Below, in pieces: positions 6,000 through 14,139 of a stretch of DNA of 64,000 nt. The position numbers and the translations under genes were made by a program. Each line of letters begins with the position of its first letter. The stretch's first letter is position 1. The stretch comes from Actinoplanes sp. NBRC 103695 (GTDB lineage Bacteria > Actinomycetota > Actinomycetes > Mycobacteriales > Micromonosporaceae), in contig NZ_BSTL01000011.1 in the NCBI RefSeq assembly GCF_030269485.1, positions 57,286 through 121,285 of the forward strand, given 5' to 3'. A model generated the notes under the pieces. The model worked only from the letters and a program-made list of their open reading frames with translations. It ran no database searches and was not told the origin of the DNA.

Positions 6000-8810
6000 T
6001 CAGGCGCCTGGGACGAGACGCCAGCGTTGGTTGGCGAGGCCGAGATCCCCCCACTGGGTGGCGACGGCGCCGTCCGCGGTGGACTGGCCGGAGATCTCGA
6101 GCAGCTTGCCGCTGTGGCGGGCGACGATCGCGAACGTCGACAAGCCGGTCCAGGCGAGACGCCACTGCTGGTTGGCCGCGCTCGCGTAGTCGCGCTGGAC
6201 GATGCGGGCGCCGTCCGTGGTGGCGCCGCCGGTCACCTCGACGACCTTGGCGCTGTGGTCGCTGACTATGCGGAAGTAGCCGCTGCCCGCGTCCTCGAAG
6301 TGCCAGACGTGGTCGGCGGTGCCGGTGGGCGGCCACTGGGTGAGTTGCGCGCCGTTGGCTGTCGACATGTCCTGGATGGCCAGCACCTTGCCGGAATGGG
6401 TGGCCTGCATCTTGACGCGGCCGTCGGGGATCAGCCGCCAGTTGTGGTCGATCGTGCCGTTGTCGGCGAACTGCACCACGTTCGCGGAGTCGGCGGTGGA
6501 CATGCCGGCGACCGCGAGCACCTTGCCGGAGTTCCTGTTGCGGATGCGGGCGTAGCCGGTGCCGTTGTCGACGATCTGCCACAGATGGTCGGCGGTGCCG
6601 TTGTCGGTGAACTGCACGATCTGCGCGCTGTCCGCGGTCGACATGCCCGAGACGCCGAGCACCTTGCCGGAGTTGGCATTACGGATGCGGAACCAGCCGT
6701 CGCCGTTGTCGACCGGCACCCACAGGTGGTCGGCGGTGCCGCTGTCGGCGAACTGCACCACGCGCGCCGAGTCCGCCGTGGACATCTGGTCGACGCCGAG
6801 CACCTTGCCGGAGTTCTGGTTCTGGATGCGGAACGCCACGCCGGGCTCGGTCCAGGGGCGGCCGTCGCCGATCCGCGGGAACGACGTGATCCGCAGCCGG
6901 GCCGCGCCCATCGGGATCAGCGTCACGGTTTCCAGCGGCTCGGCCGACGGCGTGGGGCTGTCCTGCAGCGGCGTGACGATCTCGTCGGCGTCGGCCTTCC
7001 ACGCGGGAATCTTGCGCGCGCCGGTGGTGATCCGGACCGGCGCGTTCGCCGGCGTGAACGGGTCGGCCGCGTTGCCCAGCCCGGTGGTCACCGCGAAGCC
7101 GTTCAGCGCCAGCCCGTAGTTCCACGGGGAACCGGGCCGCACCTCGCGCGTCGGCCACGTGGCGGTGCCGCCGGTCTGCACCCAGTTCTCGCTGATCGCC
7201 AGCGAGAACGTCAGCGCCCCGAAATCGACCGAGACCGCGCCGTGGTTGCCCGTCCAGGTGCGCGTCCGCGCCTGCATCGGCAGGCGGAGAACGACACGGT
7301 CACCGGTGGTCCAGGTCCGTTCGATGCGAACGTACGCCGGACCGGCGACGCCAGGCGCAGCGGCCCCGTTCACAGTGACGATGGGAGCGGCACACCACCC
7401 CGGCACCCTCAGCAGCAGTGGGAACGCGAGGGACTTGGGCGTGCTGACGGTGTACGTGATGGTGTCCGAGAACGGATAGGTCGTGTCCGCCGTGATCGTC
7501 ACCGAGGTCCCGTCCGCGACCTTCGCGGTGACCCGTGACGGCCCGTGCAGGGTCGCCGCCAGCCCGCCGTCCGGCGTGGCCGCCCACATCTCCTCCACGT
7601 AGTACGGCCAGCCCATCCCGTAGTTGTGCGGGCAGCACCGGTAGTTGTCGATGCCGAGCATGTACGCCTGCATCGCGAACGAGTTCTGGAACTGCCCCTG
7701 GCTGCCCGGCCGGTCCCGCAGCGCGATGCTGTTCGCGCCGGTGACGTAGTGGATGCCGCGCTGTTGCGGGTCCAGTGACGCGGGCAGCGAGTTGAACGCG
7801 AGGTCCTCGGTGCGGTCGCCCCACAGCGCGTCGCCGGTGATCCGGGCGAGGATCTCGTGGCTGGCCATGAACTCGACGATGCCGCAGGTCTCGAAGCCCT
7901 GGCGCGGGTCGCCGAAGCCGGGGCGCACCTTCTCGTCTCCGGCGAATCCGCCGCCGGGGAACTGCCCGTACTGCGCCATGATCTGGTTGTAGTCGTTGTA
8001 GCTGGCCTGCCGGTGCGCCGTGTCGCCGGACAGGACCGAGTAGACGGCCGGTTCCCGGAAGCCCTGCGCCAGGTTGACGTTGTGGTCGGTCGGCAGGTTG
8101 TTCACGTAGTTCTGCGAGTACTGGTGGATCTTGCGCGCCAGGTCGAGCAGGAACGCGTCGCCGGTGCGGTTGTAGGTCCAGAAGACGACCTCGAGCGTGT
8201 CGGCCCAGCGGAAGCTGCCCCAGTCGTACTGGAAGACGCTGGTCGGGCGCGAGTTGACGTACTGGAAGAACCGGGTGAGGAACGGCACGACGCGGGTGTC
8301 GCCGGTGTACTCGGCGTGCGAGCGGATGGCGTGCAGCATCGGCATGTGCGGCCAGAAATCCGGGCCGTTGTTCAAACTCGTGCGAAGTCGTGCTGGTCCG
8401 AAGAAGCCGTCCGAGGCCTGGGTGGCGAGCACCCCGTCGATCCAGCGCTGGGTCTCGCTCAGCACGCGGCTGTCGCCGGTGGTGTAGCCCAGGCTGCCGA
8501 AGCCCTTCAGCCAGTACGGCAGCTCCTCCCAGCCGGCCAGGCTCGGCGTGATCCAGCCGGTGTTGGTGTACTGGAGGAAGTGCGAGACCTCGGTCATCCT
8601 GCCGTTCAGCCCGGTCAGCTGGTAGTTCAGCTGGGTGGCGAGCCAGCCGGTCGCCCGGGTCGAGCCGGGTGTCAGGCGGATCAGCGCGTCCGGCCGCAGC
8701 GGGGCCCGGTTGACTACGTATCCGGGCGCGGCGGCGGCCGCGGGCGAGGCGATCAGCGAGGCGACGGGTACGGCCGCGGCGGCACCGGCCAGGAGAGTTC
8801 GACGACGCAC
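6000..8810 (-). CDS. Secreted GH127-type beta-L-arabinofuranosidase with C-terminal ricin-type lectin repeats
   Basis: A 936-residue exported enzyme. The N-terminus MRRRTLLAGAAAAVP is a twin-arginine-like signal with an Ala-rich cleavage region near 28. The catalytic part (about 30-640) matches GH127/DUF1680. The zinc-thiolate site is visible as FETCG (E307, C309) and CCPHN (C392, C393), equivalent to the Glu/Cys/Cys-Cys set of characterised HypBA1-type enzymes. From about residue 650 to the end are six ricin-type repeats, each with NSGKVL- or HSGKLL-like strands and a QxW-like end (DHLW, DHLW, DHNW, DHVW, NQQW, NQRW), forming a carbohydrate-binding module. Expected role is removal of L-arabinofuranose from plant glycans outside the cell. 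It is monocistronic. Confidence 0.9.
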   Translation of the reverse strand: MRRRTLLAGAAAAVPVASLIASPAAAAAPGYVVNRAPLRPDALIRLTPGSTRATGWLATQLNYQLTGLNGRMTEVSHFLQYTNTGWITPSLAGWEELPYWLKGFGSLGYTTGDSRVLSETQRWIDGVLATQASDGFFGPARLRTSLNNGPDFWPHMPMLHAIRSHAEYTGDTRVVPFLTRFFQYVNSRPTSVFQYDWGSFRWADTLEVVFWTYNRTGDAFLLDLARKIHQYSQNYVNNLPTDHNVNLAQGFREPAVYSVLSGDTAHRQASYNDYNQIMAQYGQFPGGGFAGDEKVRPGFGDPRQGFETCGIVEFMASHEILARITGDALWGDRTEDLAFNSLPASLDPQQRGIHYVTGANSIALRDRPGSQGQFQNSFAMQAYMLGIDNYRCCPHNYGMGWPYYVEEMWAATPDGGLAATLHGPSRVTAKVADGTSVTITADTTYPFSDTITYTVSTPKSLAFPLLLRVPGWCAAPIVTVNGAAAPGVAGPAYVRIERTWTTGDRVVLRLPMQARTRTWTGNHGAVSVDFGALTFSLAISENWVQTGGTATWPTREVRPGSPWNYGLALNGFAVTTGLGNAADPFTPANAPVRITTGARKIPAWKADADEIVTPLQDSPTPSAEPLETVTLIPMGAARLRITSFPRIGDGRPWTEPGVAFRIQNQNSGKVLGVDQMSTADSARVVQFADSGTADHLWVPVDNGDGWFRIRNANSGKVLGVSGMSTADSAQIVQFTDNGTADHLWQIVDNGTGYARIRNRNSGKVLAVAGMSTADSANVVQFADNGTIDHNWRLIPDGRVKMQATHSGKVLAIQDMSTANGAQLTQWPPTGTADHVWHFEDAGSGYFRIVSDHSAKVVEVTGGATTDGARIVQRDYASAANQQWRLAWTGLSTFAIVARHSGKLLEISGQSTADGAVATQWGDLGLANQRWRLVPGA

Positions 8811-8895
8811 GGCTGCCTCCAGGGGCGTTCACCGTTGATAGAAAATGTTCGATTAAGCGCGTAACCGGAGGGTAACGCAGCCCATCGATATTTGT

Positions 8896-9759
8896 CTATC
8901 GACTGCAGGGCTCGGTGACGCTGACCCGCAGCGCCGACTCCCGCTTGGTGACCGCCACCGCACGCCCGCCGGCCAGGAACGCCCATCCGCCCGGCTCGGC
9001 GCGCACCACCGAGGCGCCGCCCACCACCGGCTGCAACGCGGCGCCCAGATCCCGCGGCGGCGGCACACCGTCCACCGTGTACGTCCGCCCCGACCCGCCG
9101 CCGGGACAGGCCACCGTGCTCAGACCGACGGAACCGGCCGCCTGCTGCCCGAGAGCCCGCACCACCGCCGTCAGCTGCGCGGGCGGCTCCGCCACCGCGG
9201 GAACGGGCGGCGTCAGGTCACCCTCCGGACGGCAACCCGTGGATATCTCGATCAGCAGCACCTGGCTGGCCGCGTCGGCACGGGCGTCGATCGCCACGTA
9301 GCCACCGGCATCCGCCTCCAGGCCCACCCGGCGGCCGCTCGTGCTCGCGTCGGCCCGCGCGTGGAAGCCGGCCGGCAGCGCGGCGGCGATCGCCTTCAGC
9401 ACCGGCAGGGCGCCGTCGCCGCGGACGTACACGGTCACCACCCGGGTCGCCTCGACACCCGACCTCACCGGTGTCACGCGGCAGCCCGGGCGTACCCGGA
9501 CGTCGTCGATCTCGGCCGCGCGGTCCCGCCCGGCCGCCGCCGCCTCGAACACCGCGCCGCTCGCCCGTTCCAGCACCGGCATCGCCTCGGCGATGTCGCG
9601 CTGCTCGGGAACCGTCGGCGGGTCGTTGCGCACGGACCACAGGCCCAGCCCGGCCACCAGCACGATCCAGAGCACCACGACCACACTCAGCCAGCGCCGC
9701 CGTAGCCAGGGCCGTCGGACGCGCGGCTCCTGGGCGGTCGGCGTGGTCACGGCGACCAT
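8896..9759 (-). CDS. Single-pass membrane protein of unknown function
   Basis: The 287-residue protein has a short cytoplasmic Arg-rich N-terminus (RRPWLRRRWLS), one transmembrane helix at about residues 24-42, and an extracellular domain of about 240 residues. That domain has four cysteines spaced as two possible disulfides (RPGCRV, STGCRP, TVACPG, TEPCSR). I do not recognise a family. It sits between the GH127 gene and the sulfurtransferase unit on the same strand, preceded by a strong terminator at 9768-9807, so it probably has its own promoter. Confidence 0.7.
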   Translation of the reverse strand: MVAVTTPTAQEPRVRRPWLRRRWLSVVVVLWIVLVAGLGLWSVRNDPPTVPEQRDIAEAMPVLERASGAVFEAAAAGRDRAAEIDDVRVRPGCRVTPVRSGVEATRVVTVYVRGDGALPVLKAIAAALPAGFHARADASTSGRRVGLEADAGGYVAIDARADAASQVLLIEISTGCRPEGDLTPPVPAVAEPPAQLTAVVRALGQQAAGSVGLSTVACPGGGSGRTYTVDGVPPPRDLGAALQPVVGGASVVRAEPGGWAFLAGGRAVAVTKRESALRVSVTEPCSR

Positions 9760-9767
9760 CGTGACAC

Positions 9768-9807
9768 GCAGAAGGCCGGACCCCGGTGACGGGGCCCGGC
9801 CTTCTGC
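9768..9807 (-). terminator. Strong terminator after sseC
   Basis: The inverted repeat GCAGAAGGCCGG at 9768-9779 pairs with its complement at 9796-9807, and the inner ACCCCG/CGGGGC extends the stem. It begins 10 bp past the sseC stop on the minus strand and ends the sulfurtransferase transcript. Confidence 0.9.
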
Positions 9808-9816
9808 GACAGAGCG

Positions 9817-10140
9817 TCAGGCGGCGAGCTTCAGGCCGACCTCGTTGACACCGCGGGCGGCGTCGACGACGAGATCCCCGTTGCCGTGGCGGGAGAGCGC
9901 CCGCAACGTCCAGGACCCCGGCGCCGCGAAGAACCGGAAGACTCCCTGCGGCGAGGTCACCACCTCGGCCGTGAACTCACCGGAGGAGTCCAGCAGGCGG
10001 ACGTACGCGCCGCCCACCGCCTCGCCCTCGGCGTTGTTCACGATGCCGGTGATCACCGTCTCCTTCTCCAGGTCGACGCCGGCCGGAATCGGCGCGGACT
10101 GGTCCGGAGCGGCGCAACCGGAAATGTCGGGTGCGGTCAT
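9817..10140 (-). CDS. sseC: DUF1416 protein, SseC-like
   Basis: This 107-residue protein matches the DUF1416 family represented by mycobacterial SseC (Rv0814c/Rv3118). It has an N-terminal segment with ISGCAAPDQ, then an Ig-like/transthyretin-like beta domain (TGIVNNAEGEAVGGAYVRLLD, then FRFFAAPGSWTLRAL). In mycobacteria it always follows the cysA2/sseA-type sulfurtransferase gene and is presumed to act in sulfur metabolism. The biochemical role is unknown. The gene lies 2 bp downstream of the sulfurtransferase stop, so the pair is an operon. I chose the ATG at 10140; a longer reading through the preceding gene's other frame is not credible. Confidence 0.9.
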   Translation of the reverse strand: MTAPDISGCAAPDQSAPIPAGVDLEKETVITGIVNNAEGEAVGGAYVRLLDSSGEFTAEVVTSPQGVFRFFAAPGSWTLRALSRHGNGDLVVDAARGVNEVGLKLAA

Positions 10141-10142
10141 GA

Positions 10143-10991
10143 TCAGGCCTTTCCGGGCTCGTCGCCGAGCACCACGGGCACGCCGATCAGCGAGCCGTAC
10201 TCGGTCCACGAACCGTCGTAGTTCTTCACGTTCTCCTTGCCGAGCAGTTCCTTGAGCACGAACCAGGTGTGCGAGGAGCGCTCGCCGATGCGGCAGTACG
10301 CGATGGTGTCCTTGCCGTCGTCCAGTCCCGCCTCGCCGTAGATCTTGGCGAGTTCGTCGTCGGACTTGAAGGTGCCGTCCTCGTTGGCGGACTTGCTCCA
10401 CGGGACGTTGACCGCGGTCGGGATGTGCCCGCCGCGCTGCGCCTGCTCCTGCGGCAGGTGTGCCGGGGCGAGCAGCCGGCCGGCGAACTCGTCGGGGCTG
10501 CGGACGTCGACCAGGTTCTTCGTCCCGATCGCGTCGACGACCTCGTCGCGGAACGCCCGGATGGACACATCCGGTGCGGAGGCGGTGTAGCTGGTCTTCG
10601 CCCGCTGCGGCACGTCGGTGGTGTACGTGCGGGCGTCGAGCTCCCACTTTTTGCGGCCGCCGTCGAGCAGCACGACGTCGCCGTGGCCGTAGAGCTTGAA
10701 GTACCAGTACGCGTACGCCGCGAACCAGTTGTTGTTGCCGCCGTAGAGCACGATCTTGTCGTCGTTGCTGATGCCCCGCTCGGACAGCAGCGCGGAGAAC
10801 TGCTCCTGGTTGACGAAGTCCCGGCGGACCTGGTCCTGCAGGTCCTTCTTCCAGTCCAGCTTGATGGCGCCCGGGATGTGCCCGCCGTCGTAGGCCGTGG
10901 TGTCCTCGTCGACCTCGACGAAGACGACACCCGGAGTGTCCAGGTTCTTCTCGGCCCAGTCGGCAGATACGAGCGCAGAGTCGCGGCTCAT
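10143..10991 (-). CDS. cysA2: Thiosulfate sulfurtransferase (rhodanese), CysA2/SseA type
   Basis: The 282-residue enzyme has two rhodanese domains. The first (about 8-125) lacks the active cysteine; the second (about 155-275) carries the CRIGERS loop with Cys233, the same position as in M. tuberculosis CysA2 (Rv0815c). Expected reaction is transfer of sulfane sulfur from thiosulfate to cyanide or a thiol acceptor in the cytosol. RBS AGGGAGAAA precedes the ATG. Neighbours repeat the mycobacterial order Rv0814c-Rv0815c, and the Rv0817c-like gene lies upstream, but the thioredoxin Rv0816c is missing. A Cys-rich leader peptide and a hairpin precede it, indicating cysteine-dependent control. Confidence 0.93.
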   Translation of the reverse strand: MSRDSALVSADWAEKNLDTPGVVFVEVDEDTTAYDGGHIPGAIKLDWKKDLQDQVRRDFVNQEQFSALLSERGISNDDKIVLYGGNNNWFAAYAYWYFKLYGHGDVVLLDGGRKKWELDARTYTTDVPQRAKTSYTASAPDVSIRAFRDEVVDAIGTKNLVDVRSPDEFAGRLLAPAHLPQEQAQRGGHIPTAVNVPWSKSANEDGTFKSDDELAKIYGEAGLDDGKDTIAYCRIGERSSHTWFVLKELLGKENVKNYDGSWTEYGSLIGVPVVLGDEPGKA

Positions 10992-11022
10992 GGAGATTTC
11001 TCCCTATGTCGGATGAGAGGGA

Positions 11023-11044
11023 GGGTCCGCACACGCACGGACCC
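11023..11044 (-). promoter_or_regulatory. Hairpin between the leader peptide and the sulfurtransferase gene
   Basis: A perfect 7-bp stem (GGGTCCG with CGGACCC) with an 8-nt loop lies about 32 bp upstream of the sulfurtransferase ATG on the minus-strand transcript and about 80 nt after the leader stop. An overlapping CCCTGAGGG offers an alternative pairing. This is the expected place for an attenuation structure, but the mechanism is inferred. Confidence 0.5.
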
Positions 11045-11121
11045 TGAGGGTCGGATCAGCGTGAAATGCGAACGGCGCCACTGCCGGGCGAAAGATAAAG
11101 AGCGCAGCCGGAATGACCCCG

Positions 11122-11199
11122 TCAGATGACAGGGCGACACAGGCAGGCGGCCACGCGGCACAGGTCGACCGCGCGCCGTTTGGTGAGCAACAGGCTCAT
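11122..11199 (-). CDS. Cys-rich 25-residue leader peptide upstream of the sulfurtransferase gene
   Basis: On the minus strand, ATG at 11199 to TGA at 11124 encodes 25 residues that begin MSLLLTKRRAVDLCR and end AACLCRPVI. Cysteines are at positions 14, 19 and 21. Very similar small peptides precede cysA2/sseA-type and other sulfur genes in many actinobacteria. In mycobacteria such polycysteine upstream ORFs attenuate the downstream genes according to cysteine supply. Start-to-stop intactness in a stretch otherwise devoid of genes, and location 131 bp upstream of the sulfurtransferase start, support it. Homology is from memory of the family; coupling here is inferred. Confidence 0.85.
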   Translation of the reverse strand: MSLLLTKRRAVDLCRVAACLCRPVI

Positions 11200-11270
11200 G
11201 TGGCCGACCCTACCAGCGGTTCCAGCCACCGGAACACAGCCGACCACGATCCGGGACGACCGTCACACGC

Positions 11271-12062
11271 TCAGCCACCGGCGCCGTTCAGCGGGACCTC
11301 TTTGGCGGTCGCGGTGACCGCGAGGCCGCCGGCAGTCGGCTGCACCTTCTCCACATTCAGCTGCAACGGGAGCGCCGGGACCTTGACGTCGATGGCGAGC
11401 TGCTTGGCGTAGTTGTTCAGCGCGTTCTGGACCAGCGGGACATCCGGCAGACCCTCGGCGGTGACCTGGTCGAAACGGACCCGGATCACGTTGCCCTCGG
11501 CCACTTCGAGATTGGCGGTGCCGTTGACGGTGACCTGCTGGTTGAGGATCTTCACCGGCGCGGTGACGGCCAGCTTCCCGTCCTTCTCGGCCAGCTTCAC
11601 GCCGTCCTCGCCGCTCAGCTCGGCCAGCGTGGCGTAATCGACGGTGCCGGTGCCGGTGATGGTGCCGGCCACGATGTCGCCCTGGCGGGTGCGCAGCGTC
11701 TCGAGCGGCGCGCGGACGTCCAGCGCCCGGACGTCGAGAAGCGGCATCCGGATCGTCTCGCCGTTGCCCGCCGGACCGGAGAAGTCCCGCAGCCGGATCT
11801 GGATCTCCTGGTACTCGCCCTTGAGCACCTGGGTCAGGAACGGAACGCCCTCGATGGACACGTCCGGCTCGGCCGACGTCGCCTTCTGCTCGGTGATCTG
11901 CGCCTTGACCCGGTCGCCGATCATCTGTTCGGCGAACGAGGCGCCCAGCCGGTCGGCCACCACCGCGATCAGGCCCAGAAGGACCAGCAGCACGATGAAG
12001 GTGATCAGCAGACGCCGTCCCCAGCGCTTGCGTGGGCGTGCTTGCCCGTACACCTCGGCCAC
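11271..12062 (-). CDS. LmeA-like phospholipid-binding protein (DUF2993)
   Basis: The 263-residue protein has a basic N-terminus, a signal-anchor helix at about residues 19-40 (LLITFIVLLVLLGLIAVVA) and an extracytoplasmic domain with DUF2993 features: VSIEGVPFLTQVLKG, then repeated beta-strand pairs such as VTVNGTANLEV. M. tuberculosis Rv0817c (LmeA) sits at the matching position beside cysA2 and glnR and takes part in lipomannan elongation by binding phospholipid. The expected location is the outer face of the membrane. Start is GTG. The activity in this organism, which need not make lipoarabinomannan, is inferred. Confidence 0.85.
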   Translation of the reverse strand: MAEVYGQARPRKRWGRRLLITFIVLLVLLGLIAVVADRLGASFAEQMIGDRVKAQITEQKATSAEPDVSIEGVPFLTQVLKGEYQEIQIRLRDFSGPAGNGETIRMPLLDVRALDVRAPLETLRTRQGDIVAGTITGTGTVDYATLAELSGEDGVKLAEKDGKLAVTAPVKILNQQVTVNGTANLEVAEGNVIRVRFDQVTAEGLPDVPLVQNALNNYAKQLAIDVKVPALPLQLNVEKVQPTAGGLAVTATAKEVPLNGAGG

Positions 12063-12136
12063 CGGTTCTCCTCTACGAGTCGCGAACGTGGAGGACCGTA
12101 TATGCCCCCGTCCACCGCTCCGCGAAACGGGGTGCC

Positions 12137-13132
12137 TCAGGTCAGATAGAAGGAGTTCAGGATGTACGCGACGGGTGCCACCGCGGCGAACGCGCCGAGC
12201 GGGCCCTGCATGTGCCGGGCCAGCCAGAACGTGGGCGCCTGGTCCGGCTGGTCCCGGCCCGCCTCGGTGAAGTTGATCGCCAGGTCGACCAGCACCGCCG
12301 CCCCGGCCGCGACCAGGCCGATGATCGCGCCCTTCGCCGGGGTGAACGGCAGCACCATGACGCTGCCCAGCTGAGCCGCGCCCAGCGTGCCCAGCATCGC
12401 GCCGACGATGATGCCGGTCGCGCCGCGCGGCACCTGCGGCGCGATCCGTGGCTTCGGGAAGATCGCGTCCACCAGACGGGCGATGAGCAGTCCGGCCGTC
12501 GCGGCGGCCAGGCAGACGATCTGGGTCTGGGTGCCGACCGGCTCACGGGACAGCACCACGAACGCGGCCGGAGTCACCACGCCGCCGATGATCAGCACCG
12601 TCGAGGTGATCGCGTCGCGGACCTGGAGCCGGTCCAGCCGGAACGCGAACTGGCCGCCGACGACCAGCACGACGCCGGCGAGTGCCACCAGGAACAGCGG
12701 CAGCAGCGCCGCCGAGTCCGCGTTCGTGGCGACCAGGTCGGCCACCCCGCCCGCGGCCACACCCACGCCCATGATCAGCAGCGGCACCGGCGGGCGGATC
12801 GCCATCGTCCAGGCCAGCACGAAGAGCAGCTGCACACCGAACAGGACCAGCGCGAACGGCCAGCGGGAATCCGGCCCGGCGGTCTGCGCGCCGAGGATCA
12901 GCGCGACGCCGAGCAGCCCGGCGAACCCGGCGATGGCCACCGACAGCGACCGGCGGACCGGCACCACCACGACCTCGTGGTCCTCCTCGTCGACCTCGTC
13001 GGTGGCCGGCGTGACGGCCGGCGGCTCGGGCTCGTCGGGCACCGCGCCGTACGCACCGGAGGCCGCACGAGGGAAGCCAGAGTCGGAATCCCACGAATCG
13101 CGGTCGCCGTCATTCGGCAGGGAGGGGAACAC
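12137..13132 (-). CDS. Polytopic membrane protein of unknown function
   Basis: About 331 residues from GTG 13132. An acidic cytoplasmic N-terminus (EVDEEDHEVVVV) is followed by nine or ten hydrophobic helices to the C-terminus, ending AYILNSFYLT. I do not recognise a transporter family; regular helix spacing and small loops suggest a scaffold or uncharacterised transporter. The start is uncertain: no ATG lies near, no strong ribosome site is visible, and the frame stays open well upstream. It diverges from glnR, leaving about 270 bp between them. Confidence 0.7.
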   Translation of the reverse strand: MFPSLPNDGDRDSWDSDSGFPRAASGAYGAVPDEPEPPAVTPATDEVDEEDHEVVVVPVRRSLSVAIAGFAGLLGVALILGAQTAGPDSRWPFALVLFGVQLLFVLAWTMAIRPPVPLLIMGVGVAAGGVADLVATNADSAALLPLFLVALAGVVLVVGGQFAFRLDRLQVRDAITSTVLIIGGVVTPAAFVVLSREPVGTQTQIVCLAAATAGLLIARLVDAIFPKPRIAPQVPRGATGIIVGAMLGTLGAAQLGSVMVLPFTPAKGAIIGLVAAGAAVLVDLAINFTEAGRDQPDQAPTFWLARHMQGPLGAFAAVAPVAYILNSFYLT

Positions 13133-13406
13133 GACTGCGATCGTGCCAGACGAACGGCACGACACGTCCGGGCGCGGCAGTCGGATGAACGGATGGTTAC
13201 CACTCGGCCGTTCGGTCACCCGGTAGTCGCTTTCGACCAGCACGGAGGCGTACGCCACATCACAGGCGCGTGCGACCCGGGTGAACAACGCGATGCATCG
13301 GTTAAGGTATGCGCAGCCCACCCGTCGGTGACGCCGGGACTGTTCCTCCGGCTGAGTTCTGGCCGGGTCACCTGCGTGGCCCCTTTCCGGGCCCGTAAGG
13401 ATCGAG

Positions 13407-14129
13407 GTGAGTGTGGAAATCCTCCTGTTGGTGACGGCACGTGCTGGTGAGCCTTCCGCCGTGCTGCCCGCCCTGGACCTGCTGCCCCACTCCGTGCGTA
13501 CGGCGCCCCGCGACGTACGCACTCTGGTTTCCGGGCCCAGCCCCGACGCGGTCATGGTCGACGCGCGCTCGGAGCTCTCCGAGGCCCGGGCGACCTGCCG
13601 CATGCTGCACGCGACCGGACTGGGTGTCCCGCTCGTCGCGGTGGTCACCGAGGCCGGCCTGATCGCGCTGAACGCCGACTGGGGCGTCGACGACGTGATC
13701 CTGGCCAGCGCCGGTCCCGCCGAGGTCGAGGCCCGGCTGCGGCTGGGTGTCGGCCGGTTGTCGAACGCGACGGCCGGCGCCGGCGGCTCGATCCGGGCCG
13801 GCGAGCTCAACATCGACCCCGACACGTACGCGGCGAAACTCAAGGGCCGCCCGCTCGACCTCACCTACAAGGAGTTCGAGCTGCTCAAGTTCCTGGCGCA
13901 GCACCCGGGCCGGGTCTTCACCCGCGACCAGCTGCTGCGTGAGGTCTGGGGCTACGACTACTTCGGCGGCACGCGCACGGTCGACGTGCACGTGCGACGG
14001 CTGCGGGCCAAGCTCGGCTCGGAGTACGAGTCGATGATCGGCACCGTCCGCCAGGTGGGCTACAAGTTCGTGACCCCGCCGAGCGGTCGCCAGTTGCCCG
14101 ACAACGAGCCTGTCTCGCTGCCGGTCTAG
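13407..14129 (+). CDS. glnR: GlnR-type OmpR-family response regulator
   Basis: The 240-residue protein has an N-terminal receiver-like domain (about 1-115) and a C-terminal OmpR winged helix (about 128-225) with LDLTYKEFELLKFLAQHPGRV and YFGGTRTVDVHVRRLRAKL. The receiver keeps one Asp (D52 in VMVDARSE) but lacks the usual acidic pair, typical of GlnR, an orphan regulator without a sensor kinase. GlnR controls glutamine synthetase, ammonium transport and nitrate/nitrite assimilation. The position before mshD matches Rv0818-Rv0819. GTG 13407 follows an AGGATCGAGG ribosome site; a second in-frame GTG lies six bases later. Confidence 0.9.
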   Translation: MSVEILLLVTARAGEPSAVLPALDLLPHSVRTAPRDVRTLVSGPSPDAVMVDARSELSEARATCRMLHATGLGVPLVAVVTEAGLIALNADWGVDDVILASAGPAEVEARLRLGVGRLSNATAGAGGSIRAGELNIDPDTYAAKLKGRPLDLTYKEFELLKFLAQHPGRVFTRDQLLREVWGYDYFGGTRTVDVHVRRLRAKLGSEYESMIGTVRQVGYKFVTPPSGRQLPDNEPVSLPV

Positions 14130-14139
14130 TCTTTTTCAC

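Noticed and set aside
12137..13864. A 575-codon reading of the polytopic membrane protein gene
   Set aside because: The upstream portion lies antisense to glnR; the hydrophobic protein starts near 13132.
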